NCBI RefSeq assembly: GCF_009711225.1
Contig: NZ_WMIE01000001.1
Location: 124,001-188,000, forward strand
DNA length: 64,000 bases
Direction of reading: 5' to 3'
From: Paracoccus aestuariivivens
GTDB lineage: Bacteria > Pseudomonadota > Alphaproteobacteria > Rhodobacterales > Rhodobacteraceae
Within the stretch, counting starts at the first letter, position 1, and each line of letters starts with the position of its first letter. The translations under genes and the position numbers were made by a program. Positions 41,222 to 49,643 of this stretch are shown here, in pieces. The notes beneath the pieces were generated by a model. It was not told the DNA's origin. It saw only the letters and a list, made by a program, of their open reading frames with translations, and ran no database searches.

Positions 41222-42229
41222 TCAACCGCCGGTATGGCTCATGTAGCGGCTCATCTGCCCCGAGACATGCTGGCGCGAATAATCGAAATCATGCCCTTTG
41301 GGCTTGTGCAAGATAGCATCGCGGATCGACTGCCGCAGCGGCATGTCGCTTTCGCTGGCCCGCAGCGGCGTGCGAAGATCGGCGCGATCCTCTTGCCCGA
41401 GGCACATATAAAGCTCTCCGGTGCAGGTCATGCGCACGCGGTTGCAGCTTTCGCAGAAGTTATGGGTCAGCGGCGTGATGAACCCGATCTTCTGGCCGGT
41501 TTCGTCGATCCGGACATAGCGCGCCGGTCCTCCGGTCCGTTCGGCCAACGGGGTCAGCGAAAAGCGTTCCTCCAGCCGTCTACTCAGATCCGACAAGGGC
41601 CAATATTGCCCCAGCCGTTCATTTTCGGTCATGTCGCCCATCGGCATGACCTCGATGAAGGTCAGATCGTGGTCGTTCTCCGCGCACCAATCCAGCAGTT
41701 GGAAAAGCTCGTCCTCATTGAACCCCTTGAGCGCGACCGTGTTGATCTTGACGCGGATTCCGGCGGCCTTGGCGGCTTGAATCCCCTCAAGAACCTGCGG
41801 CAGACGGCCCCAACGGGTGATCTTGCCAAAACGGTCTTCATCCAGTGTATCCAGCGAGACATTGACCCGCCGCACACCGCAATCAGCCAATTCGCCCGCA
41901 AAACGCGACAACTGGCTGCCATTGGTGGTGAGGGTCAATTCATCCAGCCCCTGCCCCAGATGGCGCGACATGGCACGGAAGAACTGCATGATGTTGCGCC
42001 GCACCAAAGGTTCGCCGCCGGTGATCCGCAGTTTGCGCACCCCCATATCGACAAAGACAGAACAAAGCCGATCCAGTTCCTCAAGCGTCAGCAGATCCTT
42101 TTTGGGCAGGAACTGCATATGCTCTGACATGCAATAGGTGCAGCGAAAATCGCAGCGATCCGTCACCGAAACCCGAAGATAGGTGATCGGTCGCGCAAAA
42201 GGATCGATAAGCGGGGCATGCGTATCCAT
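41222..42229 (-). CDS. moaA: GTP 3',8-cyclase MoaA
   Basis: Protein of 335 residues, radical-SAM enzyme of the first step of molybdopterin synthesis. The SAM cluster motif CDFRCTYC is at C26, C30, C33. The second [4Fe-4S] site near the C-terminus is [30 protein letters not shown] and the [12 protein letters not shown] segment are typical. The usual C-terminal GG ending (SHTGG) is retained. It is a single gene on this strand; the next gene downstream is convergent with no gap. Confidence 0.96.
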   Translation of the reverse strand: MDTHAPLIDPFARPITYLRVSVTDRCDFRCTYCMSEHMQFLPKKDLLTLEELDRLCSVFVDMGVRKLRITGGEPLVRRNIMQFFRAMSRHLGQGLDELTLTTNGSQLSRFAGELADCGVRRVNVSLDTLDEDRFGKITRWGRLPQVLEGIQAAKAAGIRVKINTVALKGFNEDELFQLLDWCAENDHDLTFIEVMPMGDMTENERLGQYWPLSDLSRRLEERFSLTPLAERTGGPARYVRIDETGQKIGFITPLTHNFCESCNRVRMTCTGELYMCLGQEDRADLRTPLRASESDMPLRQSIRDAILHKPKGHDFDYSRQHVSGQMSRYMSHTGG

Positions 42230-42372
42230 GAGGATAACATAGGATCGGCCCGTGAACGGAACAAGCGCGCCGTTTGGTTAAGATTGTCGCAACCAAGATT
42301 CAGGGTTCCGGTGGACATTCTGCCCCCGCGAAAGGTAGCCTTCCACAACATTACATAGAAGAGGACGAGGGC

Positions 42373-42915
42373 ATGAAGATGACCAAACCGTTCCTGCGCC
42401 TCTGCGGCGTGATGACTATTCTCGCCCTTGCGGCCTGCAACCAAGGGGACAGCGCCAAGCAATCCGCACGGCCCGGTAGCGGGGCCGATGATGTCGGCGT
42501 CACCACTGAATCCGCCGCAATCGCGGGCGCTACCGCACCGCGCAGTTCGGGCAAGACCGTGTCGGCATCGACCATCGGTGTGGCGGGGGCGCAAACGGCG
42601 GCCCAGCTAGATACCACCACGCAGACCGAAAAGGCGCAGGCTGCTTCCACCCCTCAAGGCGGACAGCGCAAACTGGGCACGACCATCGCTTCGCTCGGAG
42701 ACCCCTCGCAGCCGGGTTTCTGGATCAAGACTCCGCTGGTGACATCCGAAACCAATGGGCGCATCGTGAACCCCGCGACCGGAAAATCGGCCAATGTCAC
42801 GCTGATTCCCTTGAGCGGCCCCGCAAGCGGGGGCAGTCAGGTCTCGCTGCCCGCGCTGCAAATGCTGGGCGTCAGCCTGACCGACCTGCCCGCGATCGAA
42901 GTTTACGAAGGCTGA
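42373..42915 (+). CDS. Rhodobacterales-type lipoprotein of unknown function
   Basis: Protein of 180 residues. The lipoprotein signal ends at ILALAAC (C19 or so). A low-complexity Ala/Thr/Ser linker leads to a conserved-looking C-terminal domain: KLGTTIASLGDPSQPGFWIKTPL, NPATGKSANVTLIPL, SLPALQMLGVSLTDLPAIEVY. I remember similar proteins in Rhodobacterales labelled D-galactarate dehydratase; nothing in this sequence supports an enzyme, so I do not use that name. Two ATGs (42373, 42379) both have usable ribosome sites. Its last 13 bases overlap the convergent DNA repair gene. Confidence 0.75.
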   Translation: MKMTKPFLRLCGVMTILALAACNQGDSAKQSARPGSGADDVGVTTESAAIAGATAPRSSGKTVSASTIGVAGAQTAAQLDTTTQTEKAQAASTPQGGQRKLGTTIASLGDPSQPGFWIKTPLVTSETNGRIVNPATGKSANVTLIPLSGPASGGSQVSLPALQMLGVSLTDLPAIEVYEG

Positions 42916-43595
42916 TCTTTGATCCAGCGCACCGCCTCACGGCGGGCATAGGGCTTGAGGCGCGCGCCATGCGCCTCGACCCACGCGCTGACGCGTTCCG
43001 GATCATGCTTCGAAAGTTCACGCAGCCACCAGCCAATGGCCTTCTGGATGAAGTTCTCGCGGTCGTCGGCCAAACGCTCCAGCCAGCCAAGCACCCGTTC
43101 GCGCTGCTCGGTCTCGTCGGGTTTGGGGTTGCGCAGATGCGTCCAGGGCAAAGTGCCGACCAATGCGGCGCGACGGACCCAGAAATTCGGCTCGGCAAGC
43201 CAGCCATCGACCTCGTCCAGACGCGAGGGATCGGCGACCAGACGCTTTTCACCGGCCTTCATCACATGATCCGCAATCGCCCAGCCATCGAATTGCGGCA
43301 CCCATGAAGCGATCAACCTCCAAGCTCCGCTATCATCGGGGCGAATGCGCGCTTGTGTCAGCAGTTTGGCAGCTGCCACGCGAGCCTCATGGATGTCGGT
43401 CGCCCATAGCTGGCGGGCCAGTTCAAGCCGCGCCTCGATATCGAGATCGGTCCGCCAATGCCGCGCCAATCCGTCAATCACCGGCACCGAAACGCCCAGA
43501 TAGGTGCGCGGCACCTTGTGATAGGCCAAAAGCTCTGCGGCCTTGGTCTCGTCGCCCAGGGCGCGCAGTTCCGTCACTTGCGGGATCTCAGTCAT
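42903..43595 (-). CDS. DNA alkylation repair protein (AlkD-like HEAT repeats)
   Basis: Protein of 230 residues built from HEAT-like helical repeats: WATDIHEARVAAAKLLTQARI, WVPQFDGWAIADHVMK, WVRRAALVGTLPW, FIQKAIGWWLRELSKHDPERVSAWVEAHGARLKPYARREAVRWI. This is the AlkC/AlkD family of DNA glycosylases that release N3- and N7-alkylpurines. The aromatic and acidic residues in the concave face (W in WVPQFDGW, FWVRRAAL) are kept. The start at 43595 has AGGAGA upstream, deciding against the longer frame. Confidence 0.88.
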   Translation of the reverse strand: MTEIPQVTELRALGDETKAAELLAYHKVPRTYLGVSVPVIDGLARHWRTDLDIEARLELARQLWATDIHEARVAAAKLLTQARIRPDDSGAWRLIASWVPQFDGWAIADHVMKAGEKRLVADPSRLDEVDGWLAEPNFWVRRAALVGTLPWTHLRNPKPDETEQRERVLGWLERLADDRENFIQKAIGWWLRELSKHDPERVSAWVEAHGARLKPYARREAVRWIKDQPS

Positions 43596-43884
43596 CCGCT
43601 TCTCCTTCGCCGGGCGTGGAATTTGGGCGCATGAACCCTCACAGCCGGAAAATGTCAAACGCTCGCTCAGGAACCCGAAGCTTGGAGTAACGTTCCCTGA
43701 CGGGAAAGGAGGCGGATCATACCCGTCGAAAGTCGGCATTCCGAGACTGTTTGACTGAAGCATGACCGCGCCGACCAACAAGATTGCGTCGTCGGCCGAG
43801 GCAAACGACGCAACAGGACGGCTAGACCAGCACTGCCAGACGATCGGGCCACGTGATCAACGCCCGAACATAATTCTGGCGAGA

Positions 43885-45174
43885 TCAGGCGGCGCTGACC
43901 CGCCAGATCACGTCGCCCACATCATCGGCCATCAACAACGACTTGCCATCCGGCCCCACGGCAACGCCGACCGGGCGGCCATAGGATTGCTTTTCGTCGG
44001 CAGACAGAAATCCCGAAAGGATGTCACGCGGGGGACCGGAAGGCTTGCCGTCCTTGAACGGCACGAAGATCATCTTGTAGCCGCTCAGGATCGCGCGGTT
44101 CCATGACCCGTGCTGGCCGATGACCATCCCGTCGGGAAAGCCCGGCAACGTGCCCTCGGGCATCCAGCACAGACCAAGCGAGGCGGTATGACCGCCCAAC
44201 GCATAATCCGGCTGGAGCGCGCTGGCGACCAGTCCCGCGTCTTGGGGAACGCGGTCATCGACGGTCTGGCCCCAATAGCAATAGGGCCACCCATAGAACC
44301 CACCATCCTTGACCGAGGTCAGGTAATCGGGCGGAGTCTCATCGCCCAAGCCGTCACGCTCGTTCACGACCGTCCACAGCGCGTCGGTCTGCGGCTCCCA
44401 TGCAAGGCCGACAGGATTGCGCAACCCGCCCGCAAAGATCCGGGCCTTGCCGGTCTCGATCTCAAATTCCCAGATGGCGGCGCGACCGATTTCGACCTCA
44501 AGCCCTTCATCACCGATATTACTGAGCGAGCCGACACCCGCGTAAAGCCGCTTGCCGTCGCTGGATGCGATCAGGCTGCGGGTCCAGTGGCCACCCGGTT
44601 TGAACTCGACCAAACGCTTGCCATTGCCCGACAGGCGTCCGGTCGCGCGATCATAATCGAACGCGTAGATGCCGTCGGTATTGCCAAGATAGAAACGGTC
44701 TCCGACCAGCGCCATGCCGAATGGCTGATTCTGCTTTTCGACAAAAACCTCGCGATGTTCGGCAACGCCATCACCATCCAGATCACGCCACAGGCTGACG
44801 CGGTTGGCGCTTTCCCCAACGGCACGAGCCCGCCGCATGGTCGCGATCATCGCATGATCCATCAGCGAGCGCGGCTTGCGATCGGCCTGCATCGATTCAG
44901 CGACCAGAACGTCGCCATTCGGCAGCACCTCGATCCAGCGCGGGTGGTGCAGATCGGCCGCAAAGGCATTCACCTGCAACCCCGGAGCAGCCGCCGGTTT
45001 GCGACCATTCGACCAACCTGTCGCGGTCGGCATTTTCAGGGTCATGATCCCCTGCTCTTTGGCCTTGGGAATCGCGGGGGTCGCGCCAATGGCCTGACCG
45101 CCGGGCACATCCTTGCGCCGCAACGCGACCATCGCTGCGCCGACCAGTTCAGTCGCCTTGCCCATCAGATCCAT
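43885..45174 (-). CDS. PQQ-dependent sugar dehydrogenase-like (sorbosone dehydrogenase family) protein
   Basis: Protein of 429 residues with a six-bladed beta-propeller of the soluble glucose/sorbosone dehydrogenase superfamily. Recognisable pieces are HPRWIEVLPNGDVLVAES near residue 80, the EF-hand-like calcium loop DLDGDGVAEHREVF, the active-site region GGLRNPVGLAWEP, and GGFYGWPYCYWG. No signal peptide is visible, only a short hydrophobic N-terminus (ELVGAAMVAL), so export is doubtful. GGGGG precedes the ATG at 45174. A divergent promoter pair lies about 130 bases upstream. Actual cofactor and substrate are inferred from the family only. Confidence 0.82.
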   Translation of the reverse strand: MDLMGKATELVGAAMVALRRKDVPGGQAIGATPAIPKAKEQGIMTLKMPTATGWSNGRKPAAAPGLQVNAFAADLHHPRWIEVLPNGDVLVAESMQADRKPRSLMDHAMIATMRRARAVGESANRVSLWRDLDGDGVAEHREVFVEKQNQPFGMALVGDRFYLGNTDGIYAFDYDRATGRLSGNGKRLVEFKPGGHWTRSLIASSDGKRLYAGVGSLSNIGDEGLEVEIGRAAIWEFEIETGKARIFAGGLRNPVGLAWEPQTDALWTVVNERDGLGDETPPDYLTSVKDGGFYGWPYCYWGQTVDDRVPQDAGLVASALQPDYALGGHTASLGLCWMPEGTLPGFPDGMVIGQHGSWNRAILSGYKMIFVPFKDGKPSGPPRDILSGFLSADEKQSYGRPVGVAVGPDGKSLLMADDVGDVIWRVSAA

Positions 45175-45286
45175 GAAACACCCCCGCTTTCGTTCGCGTG
45201 CCAAGCTAACCCAGAGCCAGATATCGTCAAGGGCGCGCAGAGCAAAGATCAGCGTTTCCAGACATTTGCAGGTTACGGGCAAAACC

Positions 45287-45318
45287 CAATTAAAAAAGTC
45301 AAGTATATGATTTAATTG
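45287..45318. promoter_or_regulatory. Inverted repeat, possible operator
   Basis: CAATTAAA (45287-45294) and TTTAATTG (45311-45318) are perfect inverted copies separated by 16 bases. The repeat brackets the minus-strand -10 box of the PQQ-type gene, as expected of a repressor or activator site. Confidence 0.45.
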
Positions 45319-45331
45319 AGTTTATTGACAA
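45302..45331 (-). promoter_or_regulatory. Promoter for the PQQ-type dehydrogenase gene
   Basis: On the minus strand TTGTCA (45326-45331) and TATACT (45302-45307) are each 5/6 matches to the sigma-70 consensus, spacer 18. The implied leader is about 120 bases. Confidence 0.55.
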
Positions 45332-45353
45332 CCCCTGTAATGATTCCTACATA
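45325..45353 (+). promoter_or_regulatory. Plus-strand promoter with consensus -35
   Basis: TTGACA (45325-45330) is a perfect -35; TACATA (45348-45353) after 17 bases is a weak -10. It points into the intergenic region where no protein gene lies, suggesting an untranslated RNA or a spurious site. Confidence 0.4.
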
Positions 45354-45359
45354 GGGCAG

Positions 45360-45500
45360 AGGAAGCAAGCCAGCGTAACGCCCGCCAGCGCCTCAAATCA
45401 CCCACATCCTAAGCAAGGACGCAGGCAAGACCCTGCCCCAGCCACGCTTGCAGGCATTTCCGATTGAAAAACCGCGATGCCGGGCGCGAACGCCCGGCGT
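45360..45500 (+). ncRNA. Candidate structured small RNA
   Basis: A transcript starting near 45360 could form an outer helix GCAAGC (45365-45370) with GCTTGC (45446-45451). This would enclose hairpins TCCT-AAGCA-AGGA (45407-45419) and GCAGG-CAAGAC-CCTGC (45421-45436), then end in the hairpin at 45479-45498. No known RNA family is recognised and the plus-strand T-tract is missing, so this is speculative. Confidence 0.25.
45479..45498 (-). terminator. Terminator after the SCO gene
   Basis: GCCGGGCG and CGCCCGGC form a perfect 8-bp stem with a TTCG loop on the minus strand, 12 bases after the SCO stop. A run of five T follows 7-8 bases later (GGTTTTTC). Good hairpin, slightly displaced T-tract. 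Confidence 0.6.
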
Positions 45501-45510
45501 ACGGGGCGGT

Positions 45511-46125
45511 TCAGCCCTTTGTCAGTTTCTCAAGACTGACTTTGGTGCGGGCGGGATCCTCCTGATAGCCGATCAGGCCGGAATAGCGGCCGTTCTGGTC
45601 AAACAGCAGCGTCATCGCCGAATGATCCATCGTGTAGCCATCATCGTTCGGCACCTTGCGGGCATAGACGCGGAAGGCTTTCGTGGCCTTGGCAATCTCC
45701 TCGGGCGTTCCGGTCACGCCGATCACACCCGGCACCCACGAGACATATTCCTGCAACTTTTCAGCCGTGTCGCGCTCGGGATCGACAGTGACGAAGAGAA
45801 CACGCAGCGTCTTGCCCTGCGCCGCCAGTTCTTCCTGCCAGCCTGCGACTTCGCCCAGCGTCGTCGGACAGACATCCGGACAATGGGTGAATCCGAAGAA
45901 TACCGCCGTGGGCTGCCCTTTGAGGCTGTCCTGAGTAAAGGTCGAACCGTCTGTGGCCACCAACCGGTAGTCACCGCGACCCAGATTGTCGGTTCCGGCC
46001 TCGCTGAGGGTTTGCAATCGGGGCGATATCACCATGAACCATGCCGCCGCCAGCGCAGCCAGCCCGACCAACGTCCAAAGCAGCCAGCGGATCAGCCGCA
46101 AAGGATCAGTGGTGCGCATGTTCAT
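45511..46125 (-). CDS. SCO family copper chaperone (SCO1/SenC/PrrC)
   Basis: Protein of 204 residues, membrane-anchored by a helix at about 12-34 with a periplasmic thioredoxin-like domain. The copper site is complete: C82 and C86 in HCPDVCP and H168 in MDHSAMTLLFD. SCO proteins deliver copper to, or reduce the thiols of, the CuA site of cytochrome c oxidase; in Rhodobacter the PrrC homologue also affects redox signalling. It overlaps the upstream DUF1775-PCuAC gene by 20 bases, so the two are coupled. A second ATG two codons in (46119) is an equally likely start. Confidence 0.93.
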   Translation of the reverse strand: MNMRTTDPLRLIRWLLWTLVGLAALAAAWFMVISPRLQTLSEAGTDNLGRGDYRLVATDGSTFTQDSLKGQPTAVFFGFTHCPDVCPTTLGEVAGWQEELAAQGKTLRVLFVTVDPERDTAEKLQEYVSWVPGVIGVTGTPEEIAKATKAFRVYARKVPNDDGYTMDHSAMTLLFDQNGRYSGLIGYQEDPARTKVSLEKLTKG

Positions 46126-47092
46126 TTCCCTTGGCGTTCATCGGTCCGACCTGCAGCGACAGATCGACCTTACCCGCTTTTTCGAACTCCAGCGTCAGCG
46201 GCACGGATTCACCTTCGATCAACGGCTGCTTCAGGCCCATCAGCATCAGGTGGAAGCCGCCCGGTTTCAGATCGACACTCGTACCCGCGGGAATCGGCAG
46301 ACCATCGGGCAATTGGCGCATCTTCATCACGTCACCCTCCATGGCCATCTCGTGAATTTCGACTTTCTCGGCGGCGGGGCTTGAGGCAGAGACCAGACGA
46401 TCATCGGCGGACCCGCCATTCGCGACAGTCAAAAAGCCGCCGCCCACCGGTGCGCCCGGAGGGGTCGCGCGGCTGAAAGGTGACGAAATCTTCAGATCAC
46501 CCACCGTAATTTCGGCGGCGGCGTGATCGCCATGGCTTGGCGCGGCAGCACCGTGATGCGCGTGTCCGTTCCCCTTCGCTTCGGTGACATTCAGCGCCGG
46601 AGCCGGATTCGCGACACCCTCTGCGCCGGTCACGTCGATCCAGGCCTCTTTCGCCGTGCCGCATTCCTGGATCGTCGGGAAGTAGATCGTGCTGCCCGCA
46701 ACGACATCGGGTCCGACCGTGCCACGGAAGACAAACTCGTCGTACCATTCATCGGGCAGTTCGCCTCCGGTCCAGATGATCTCGCGCACGCCCTTGGTCA
46801 TCTGGGTGCCGTGATTGTCGAACGGTCGGGCATAGTCGCCGGTCACGGTTTTCAGGGTCCATCCGGCCTTCGGCATCGGCTTGGCATTGTAGAAACCGTC
46901 GGGAATTTGCACGCGTAGCGTCTTGGTCGGCTTCGAGCCGCAACCATGCCCGATGCGGACCACCGCTTTATAGGTGGCGCCCGCAGGGGCCTCGGTCTGC
47001 TCCAGCGTAGCATGGGCAAAAGCGGGGCCAGCGGCCAGCAACAGCGAAGCGCCAAGCGCAGCAATGGAGATCGTCATTTTCATTTTAGTCAT
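46106..47092 (-). CDS. Fusion of a DUF1775 (YcnI-like) domain with a PCuAC copper chaperone domain
   Basis: Exported protein of 328 residues. The signal peptide ends FAFA-like at PAFA, making H27 the mature N-terminus (HATLEQTEAPAG), the residue that binds Cu(II) in YcnI proteins; the DUF1775 domain covers about 27-175 (RIGHGCGSKPTKTLRVQIPDG, DEWYDEFVFRGTV). A His-rich linker (NGHAHHGAAAPSHGDHAAAE) joins it to the PCuAC domain (about 195-320) with the ligands in VEIHEMAMEGDVMKMR and GGFHLMLMGL. PCuAC hands Cu(I) to CuA of cytochrome oxidase. The C-terminus ends in another HAHH. No strong ribosome site; ATGs at 47083 and 47077 are alternatives. Confidence 0.9.
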   Translation of the reverse strand: MTKMKMTISIAALGASLLLAAGPAFAHATLEQTEAPAGATYKAVVRIGHGCGSKPTKTLRVQIPDGFYNAKPMPKAGWTLKTVTGDYARPFDNHGTQMTKGVREIIWTGGELPDEWYDEFVFRGTVGPDVVAGSTIYFPTIQECGTAKEAWIDVTGAEGVANPAPALNVTEAKGNGHAHHGAAAPSHGDHAAAEITVGDLKISSPFSRATPPGAPVGGGFLTVANGGSADDRLVSASSPAAEKVEIHEMAMEGDVMKMRQLPDGLPIPAGTSVDLKPGGFHLMLMGLKQPLIEGESVPLTLEFEKAGKVDLSLQVGPMNAKGNEHAHH

Positions 47093-47140
47093 CCGGTAAA
47101 CAGTCTGTCGTGCAGGATCACGGTCCTGCGGCGAAGGAGT

Positions 47141-47554
47141 TTACATGCGGACAGGTGGACCGCGCGCGATCGGAGGAACCGGCCCGGGCAACACAGGCAA
47201 AGCCGCCCGCGCCAACGCAAACTCCTGTCCCCGCGAGTTGCGGGATGGCAGCACGACCGGTTGCACGGCATTCAGCGCGTGTTGGGCGTGGCTGCTCCAG
47301 ATACAAGGCTGATGCGGCTGGTTCGGATTTTTCTCGGAAATCGGTTCGACCGTGCCATCGGCGGCCAAGGCCATCTCGATCGGCGTGTCGCTGCCGCACA
47401 GGATGACTGTGACCCGCCCTTCGGTGTCGACGGCGGGCATGGCACCCGACATCACCAAGGACGAGCACAGGAAAGGGATCAGCAGGACAAGTGCCAGCAT
47501 GCGCAGGAATTCCCCGCACACACCCTGCCCATATGATTCCCGCTGTCGCGTCAT
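47141..47554 (-). CDS. DUF2946-like exported protein of the copper operon
   Basis: Protein of 137 residues with an N-terminal hydrophobic segment (MLALVLLIPFLCSSLVMSG). The later part has VILCGSDTPIEMAL, HQPCIWSSHAQHALN and the C-terminal LPVLPGPVPPIARGPP, the layout I associate with DUF2946/copper-linked proteins. The two conserved cysteines and histidines could bind copper. It is 48 bases upstream of the DUF1775-PCuAC gene on the same strand and probably first in this three-gene operon. The ATG at 47554 was chosen; the frame is open to 47665. Function unknown. Confidence 0.7.
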   Translation of the reverse strand: MTRQRESYGQGVCGEFLRMLALVLLIPFLCSSLVMSGAMPAVDTEGRVTVILCGSDTPIEMALAADGTVEPISEKNPNQPHQPCIWSSHAQHALNAVQPVVLPSRNSRGQEFALARAALPVLPGPVPPIARGPPVRM

Positions 47555-47724
47555 GCGTCCCACTATCCGGTTTGCGCGACGTTGCTGCCAGAAAAATCCG
47601 CAGCGGAAAAGCCCGCTTCGTATCACGGCCCCCATGCGGCGGGGGATGTGGTCTTGTTTTTTCACCCGTTTCGTTCATCAAGGCAGCAAGCCCTTGGGCT
47701 TGGAACTCGGAGGAAAAACGCAGC

Positions 47725-49605
47725 ATGAAGACCTCGATCGCCACCGTCTCGCTTTCGGGCAACCTGACCGAAAAACTGGCTGCCATTCAGGCGGCAGGCT
47801 TCGACGGGATCGAGATCTTCGAGCAGGATTTCATCGCTTCGGATTTCAGTCCGACCGAGGTCGGCAGGATGGTCCGCGACCACGGGCTAGAGATCACATT
47901 GTTCCAGCCCTTCCGCGATTTCGAAGGCCTGCCCGAGCCGCATCGCAACCGAGCCTTCGCCCGCGCCGCCCGCAAGTTCGAACTGATGAACCAGCTCGGC
48001 ACGGACCTTGTGCTGTTCTGTTCCTCGCTGCATCCCGCCGCCATGGGGGGCATCGACCGCATGGCCGCCGATTTCCACGAGCTTGGCGATCTGGCCGCGC
48101 AACATGGCGTCCGCGTCGGTTACGAGGCCCTGTGCTGGGGCCGCTTCGTCAACGACCACCGCGACGCATGGGAGGTGGTGCGCCGCGCCGACCATCCAAA
48201 TATTGGCCTGATCCTCGACAGCTTCCACACATTGGGTCGCAAGATAGACCCCGATTCGATCCGCTCGATCCCCGGCGACCGGATCTTTTTCGTCCAGCTT
48301 GCCGACGCGCCCGCCATTGATATGGACCTGCTGTATTGGTCGCGCCACTTCCGCAACATGCCCGGAGAGGGCGATCTTGAAGTTTCAGCCTTCATGCGGG
48401 CGGTACTGGCGACGGGCTACGATGGCTGGCTCAGCCTCGAGATTTTCAACGACCAGTTCCGTGCTGGCCTGCCGCGTCTGGTCGCGCTGGACGGGCATCG
48501 CAGCCTGATCGCATTGCAGGATCGCGCAAGGCGCGAGGAACCGGCCCTGTCCGTGGATCTGCCCGACTTCCCGCCGCCGGCCCCGGTCGAGCAGATCGAG
48601 TTCATCGAGTTCGCCACCAGCCCCGAGGACGCAACCGAACTGACCGACCTTCTGTCGGCGACCGGATTCGAGCCCGCGGGCAACCATGTCTCGAAACCGG
48701 TGACACTTTGGCGGCAGGGTAACGTGAACCTGCTGGTGAATACCGACGCGCATGGTTTTGCCCGCACGTCATTTGTCGCACATGGCACGACAGTGTCTGA
48801 AATCGGGCTGAATGTACCGGATGCTCAGGCAAGCTTCGCCCGTGCGACCGCTCTGCTGGCCCAGCCCCATACGCAAGAGATCGGCGCTGGCGAATTGTCG
48901 ATTCCTGCCATTCGCGGAGTCAGCGGCAGCGTCATCCGTTTTCTGGACAGCGCCTCGGACCTGTCGCGCATCTGGCAGGTCGATTTCCGGACCGAGTCGA
49001 AATCGCTGAACGGCGCGGGTATCATCGGCATCGACCACATTGCGCAGACCATGCCCTATGACGAGATGCTCAGTTCTTCGCTGTTCTACACCGAGATATT
49101 CGAGGCTTCGAAATCTCCGATGGTAGATGTGATCGATCCGGACGGGCTGGTGCGATCACAAGCAATCCGGTCGGGAAAAATGCGCGTCACCCTGAACGGG
49201 GCCGAAGCGCGGCGCACGCTGGCCGGACGCTTTATCGAGGAAAGTCTGGGCTCGTCAGTGCAGCACATCGCCTTTGCCAGCGCCGATATTTTCGCCACCG
49301 CCGCCGCCATTCAGGCACGCGGCTTTCCTGCCCTGCGGATCGGGGCCAACTATTACGACGATCTGGCGGCCCGCTTCGGGCTTGATCCCGCCCTGACCGA
49401 TAGGCTGCGCCGCGCCAATATCATGTATGACGAAGATGCGGGCGGTCAGTTCTTCCAGCTTTACTCGATGCCTCGCAAGGACGGCTTCTTCTTCGAAGTG
49501 GTTCAGCGTCAGGGCAACTATCAGGGCTATGGCGCGCCGAACGCACCCTTCCGTATTGCCGCCCAGAAACGCACCGCGCGTCCTGCGGGGATGCCTCGGG
49601 TCTAA
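47725..49605 (+). CDS. quiC1: 3-dehydroshikimate dehydratase, bacterial two-domain type
   Basis: Protein of 626 residues converting 3-dehydroshikimate to protocatechuate. The N-terminal TIM barrel (about 1-280) is sugar-isomerase-like with metal ligands E134 (YEALCWGR), D165 (LILDSFHT), Q191 (FVQLADA) and E239 (SLEIFND), the same positions I recall for characterised QuiC1. The C-terminal part is related to 4-hydroxyphenylpyruvate dioxygenase and keeps all three iron ligands: H438 (GIDHIA), H514 (VQHIAFA) and E591 (FFFEVVQR). CGGAGGA precedes the ATG at 47725. No quinate or protocatechuate genes are nearby, so its substrate supply is from elsewhere. Confidence 0.9.
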   Translation: MKTSIATVSLSGNLTEKLAAIQAAGFDGIEIFEQDFIASDFSPTEVGRMVRDHGLEITLFQPFRDFEGLPEPHRNRAFARAARKFELMNQLGTDLVLFCSSLHPAAMGGIDRMAADFHELGDLAAQHGVRVGYEALCWGRFVNDHRDAWEVVRRADHPNIGLILDSFHTLGRKIDPDSIRSIPGDRIFFVQLADAPAIDMDLLYWSRHFRNMPGEGDLEVSAFMRAVLATGYDGWLSLEIFNDQFRAGLPRLVALDGHRSLIALQDRARREEPALSVDLPDFPPPAPVEQIEFIEFATSPEDATELTDLLSATGFEPAGNHVSKPVTLWRQGNVNLLVNTDAHGFARTSFVAHGTTVSEIGLNVPDAQASFARATALLAQPHTQEIGAGELSIPAIRGVSGSVIRFLDSASDLSRIWQVDFRTESKSLNGAGIIGIDHIAQTMPYDEMLSSSLFYTEIFEASKSPMVDVIDPDGLVRSQAIRSGKMRVTLNGAEARRTLAGRFIEESLGSSVQHIAFASADIFATAAAIQARGFPALRIGANYYDDLAARFGLDPALTDRLRRANIMYDEDAGGQFFQLYSMPRKDGFFFEVVQRQGNYQGYGAPNAPFRIAAQKRTARPAGMPRV

Positions 49606-49609
49606 GGCA

Positions 49610-49643
49610 TTCGGCCTGAAGCGGTCAGGCCGAAGCGGGTTTT
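49610..49643 (+). terminator. Terminator after quiC1
   Basis: TTCGGCCTGA (49610-49619) pairs perfectly with TCAGGCCGAA (49625-49634), loop AGCGG, then GCGGG and TTTT. It lies in the 36-base gap between convergent genes and best serves the plus strand. Confidence 0.7.

Larger units (their letters stand above)
45175..45510. other. Intergenic region of 336 bases between the PQQ-type gene and the SCO gene
   Basis: No protein-coding gene is visible. The central 45280-45350 part is AT-rich against a 63% GC background. It holds two promoters reading away from each other with overlapping -35 boxes, an 8-bp inverted repeat, and downstream on the plus strand a stretch that can fold into several hairpins ending in a GC-rich one at 45479-45498. 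Each is listed separately. Confidence 0.7.

Noticed and set aside
45357-45380. GGAAGCA-containing stretch reminiscent of the SRP RNA helix 8 motif
   Set aside because: Only part of the motif (no GGUCAGGUCCGGAAGG-type context) and no matching closing helix of SRP RNA.
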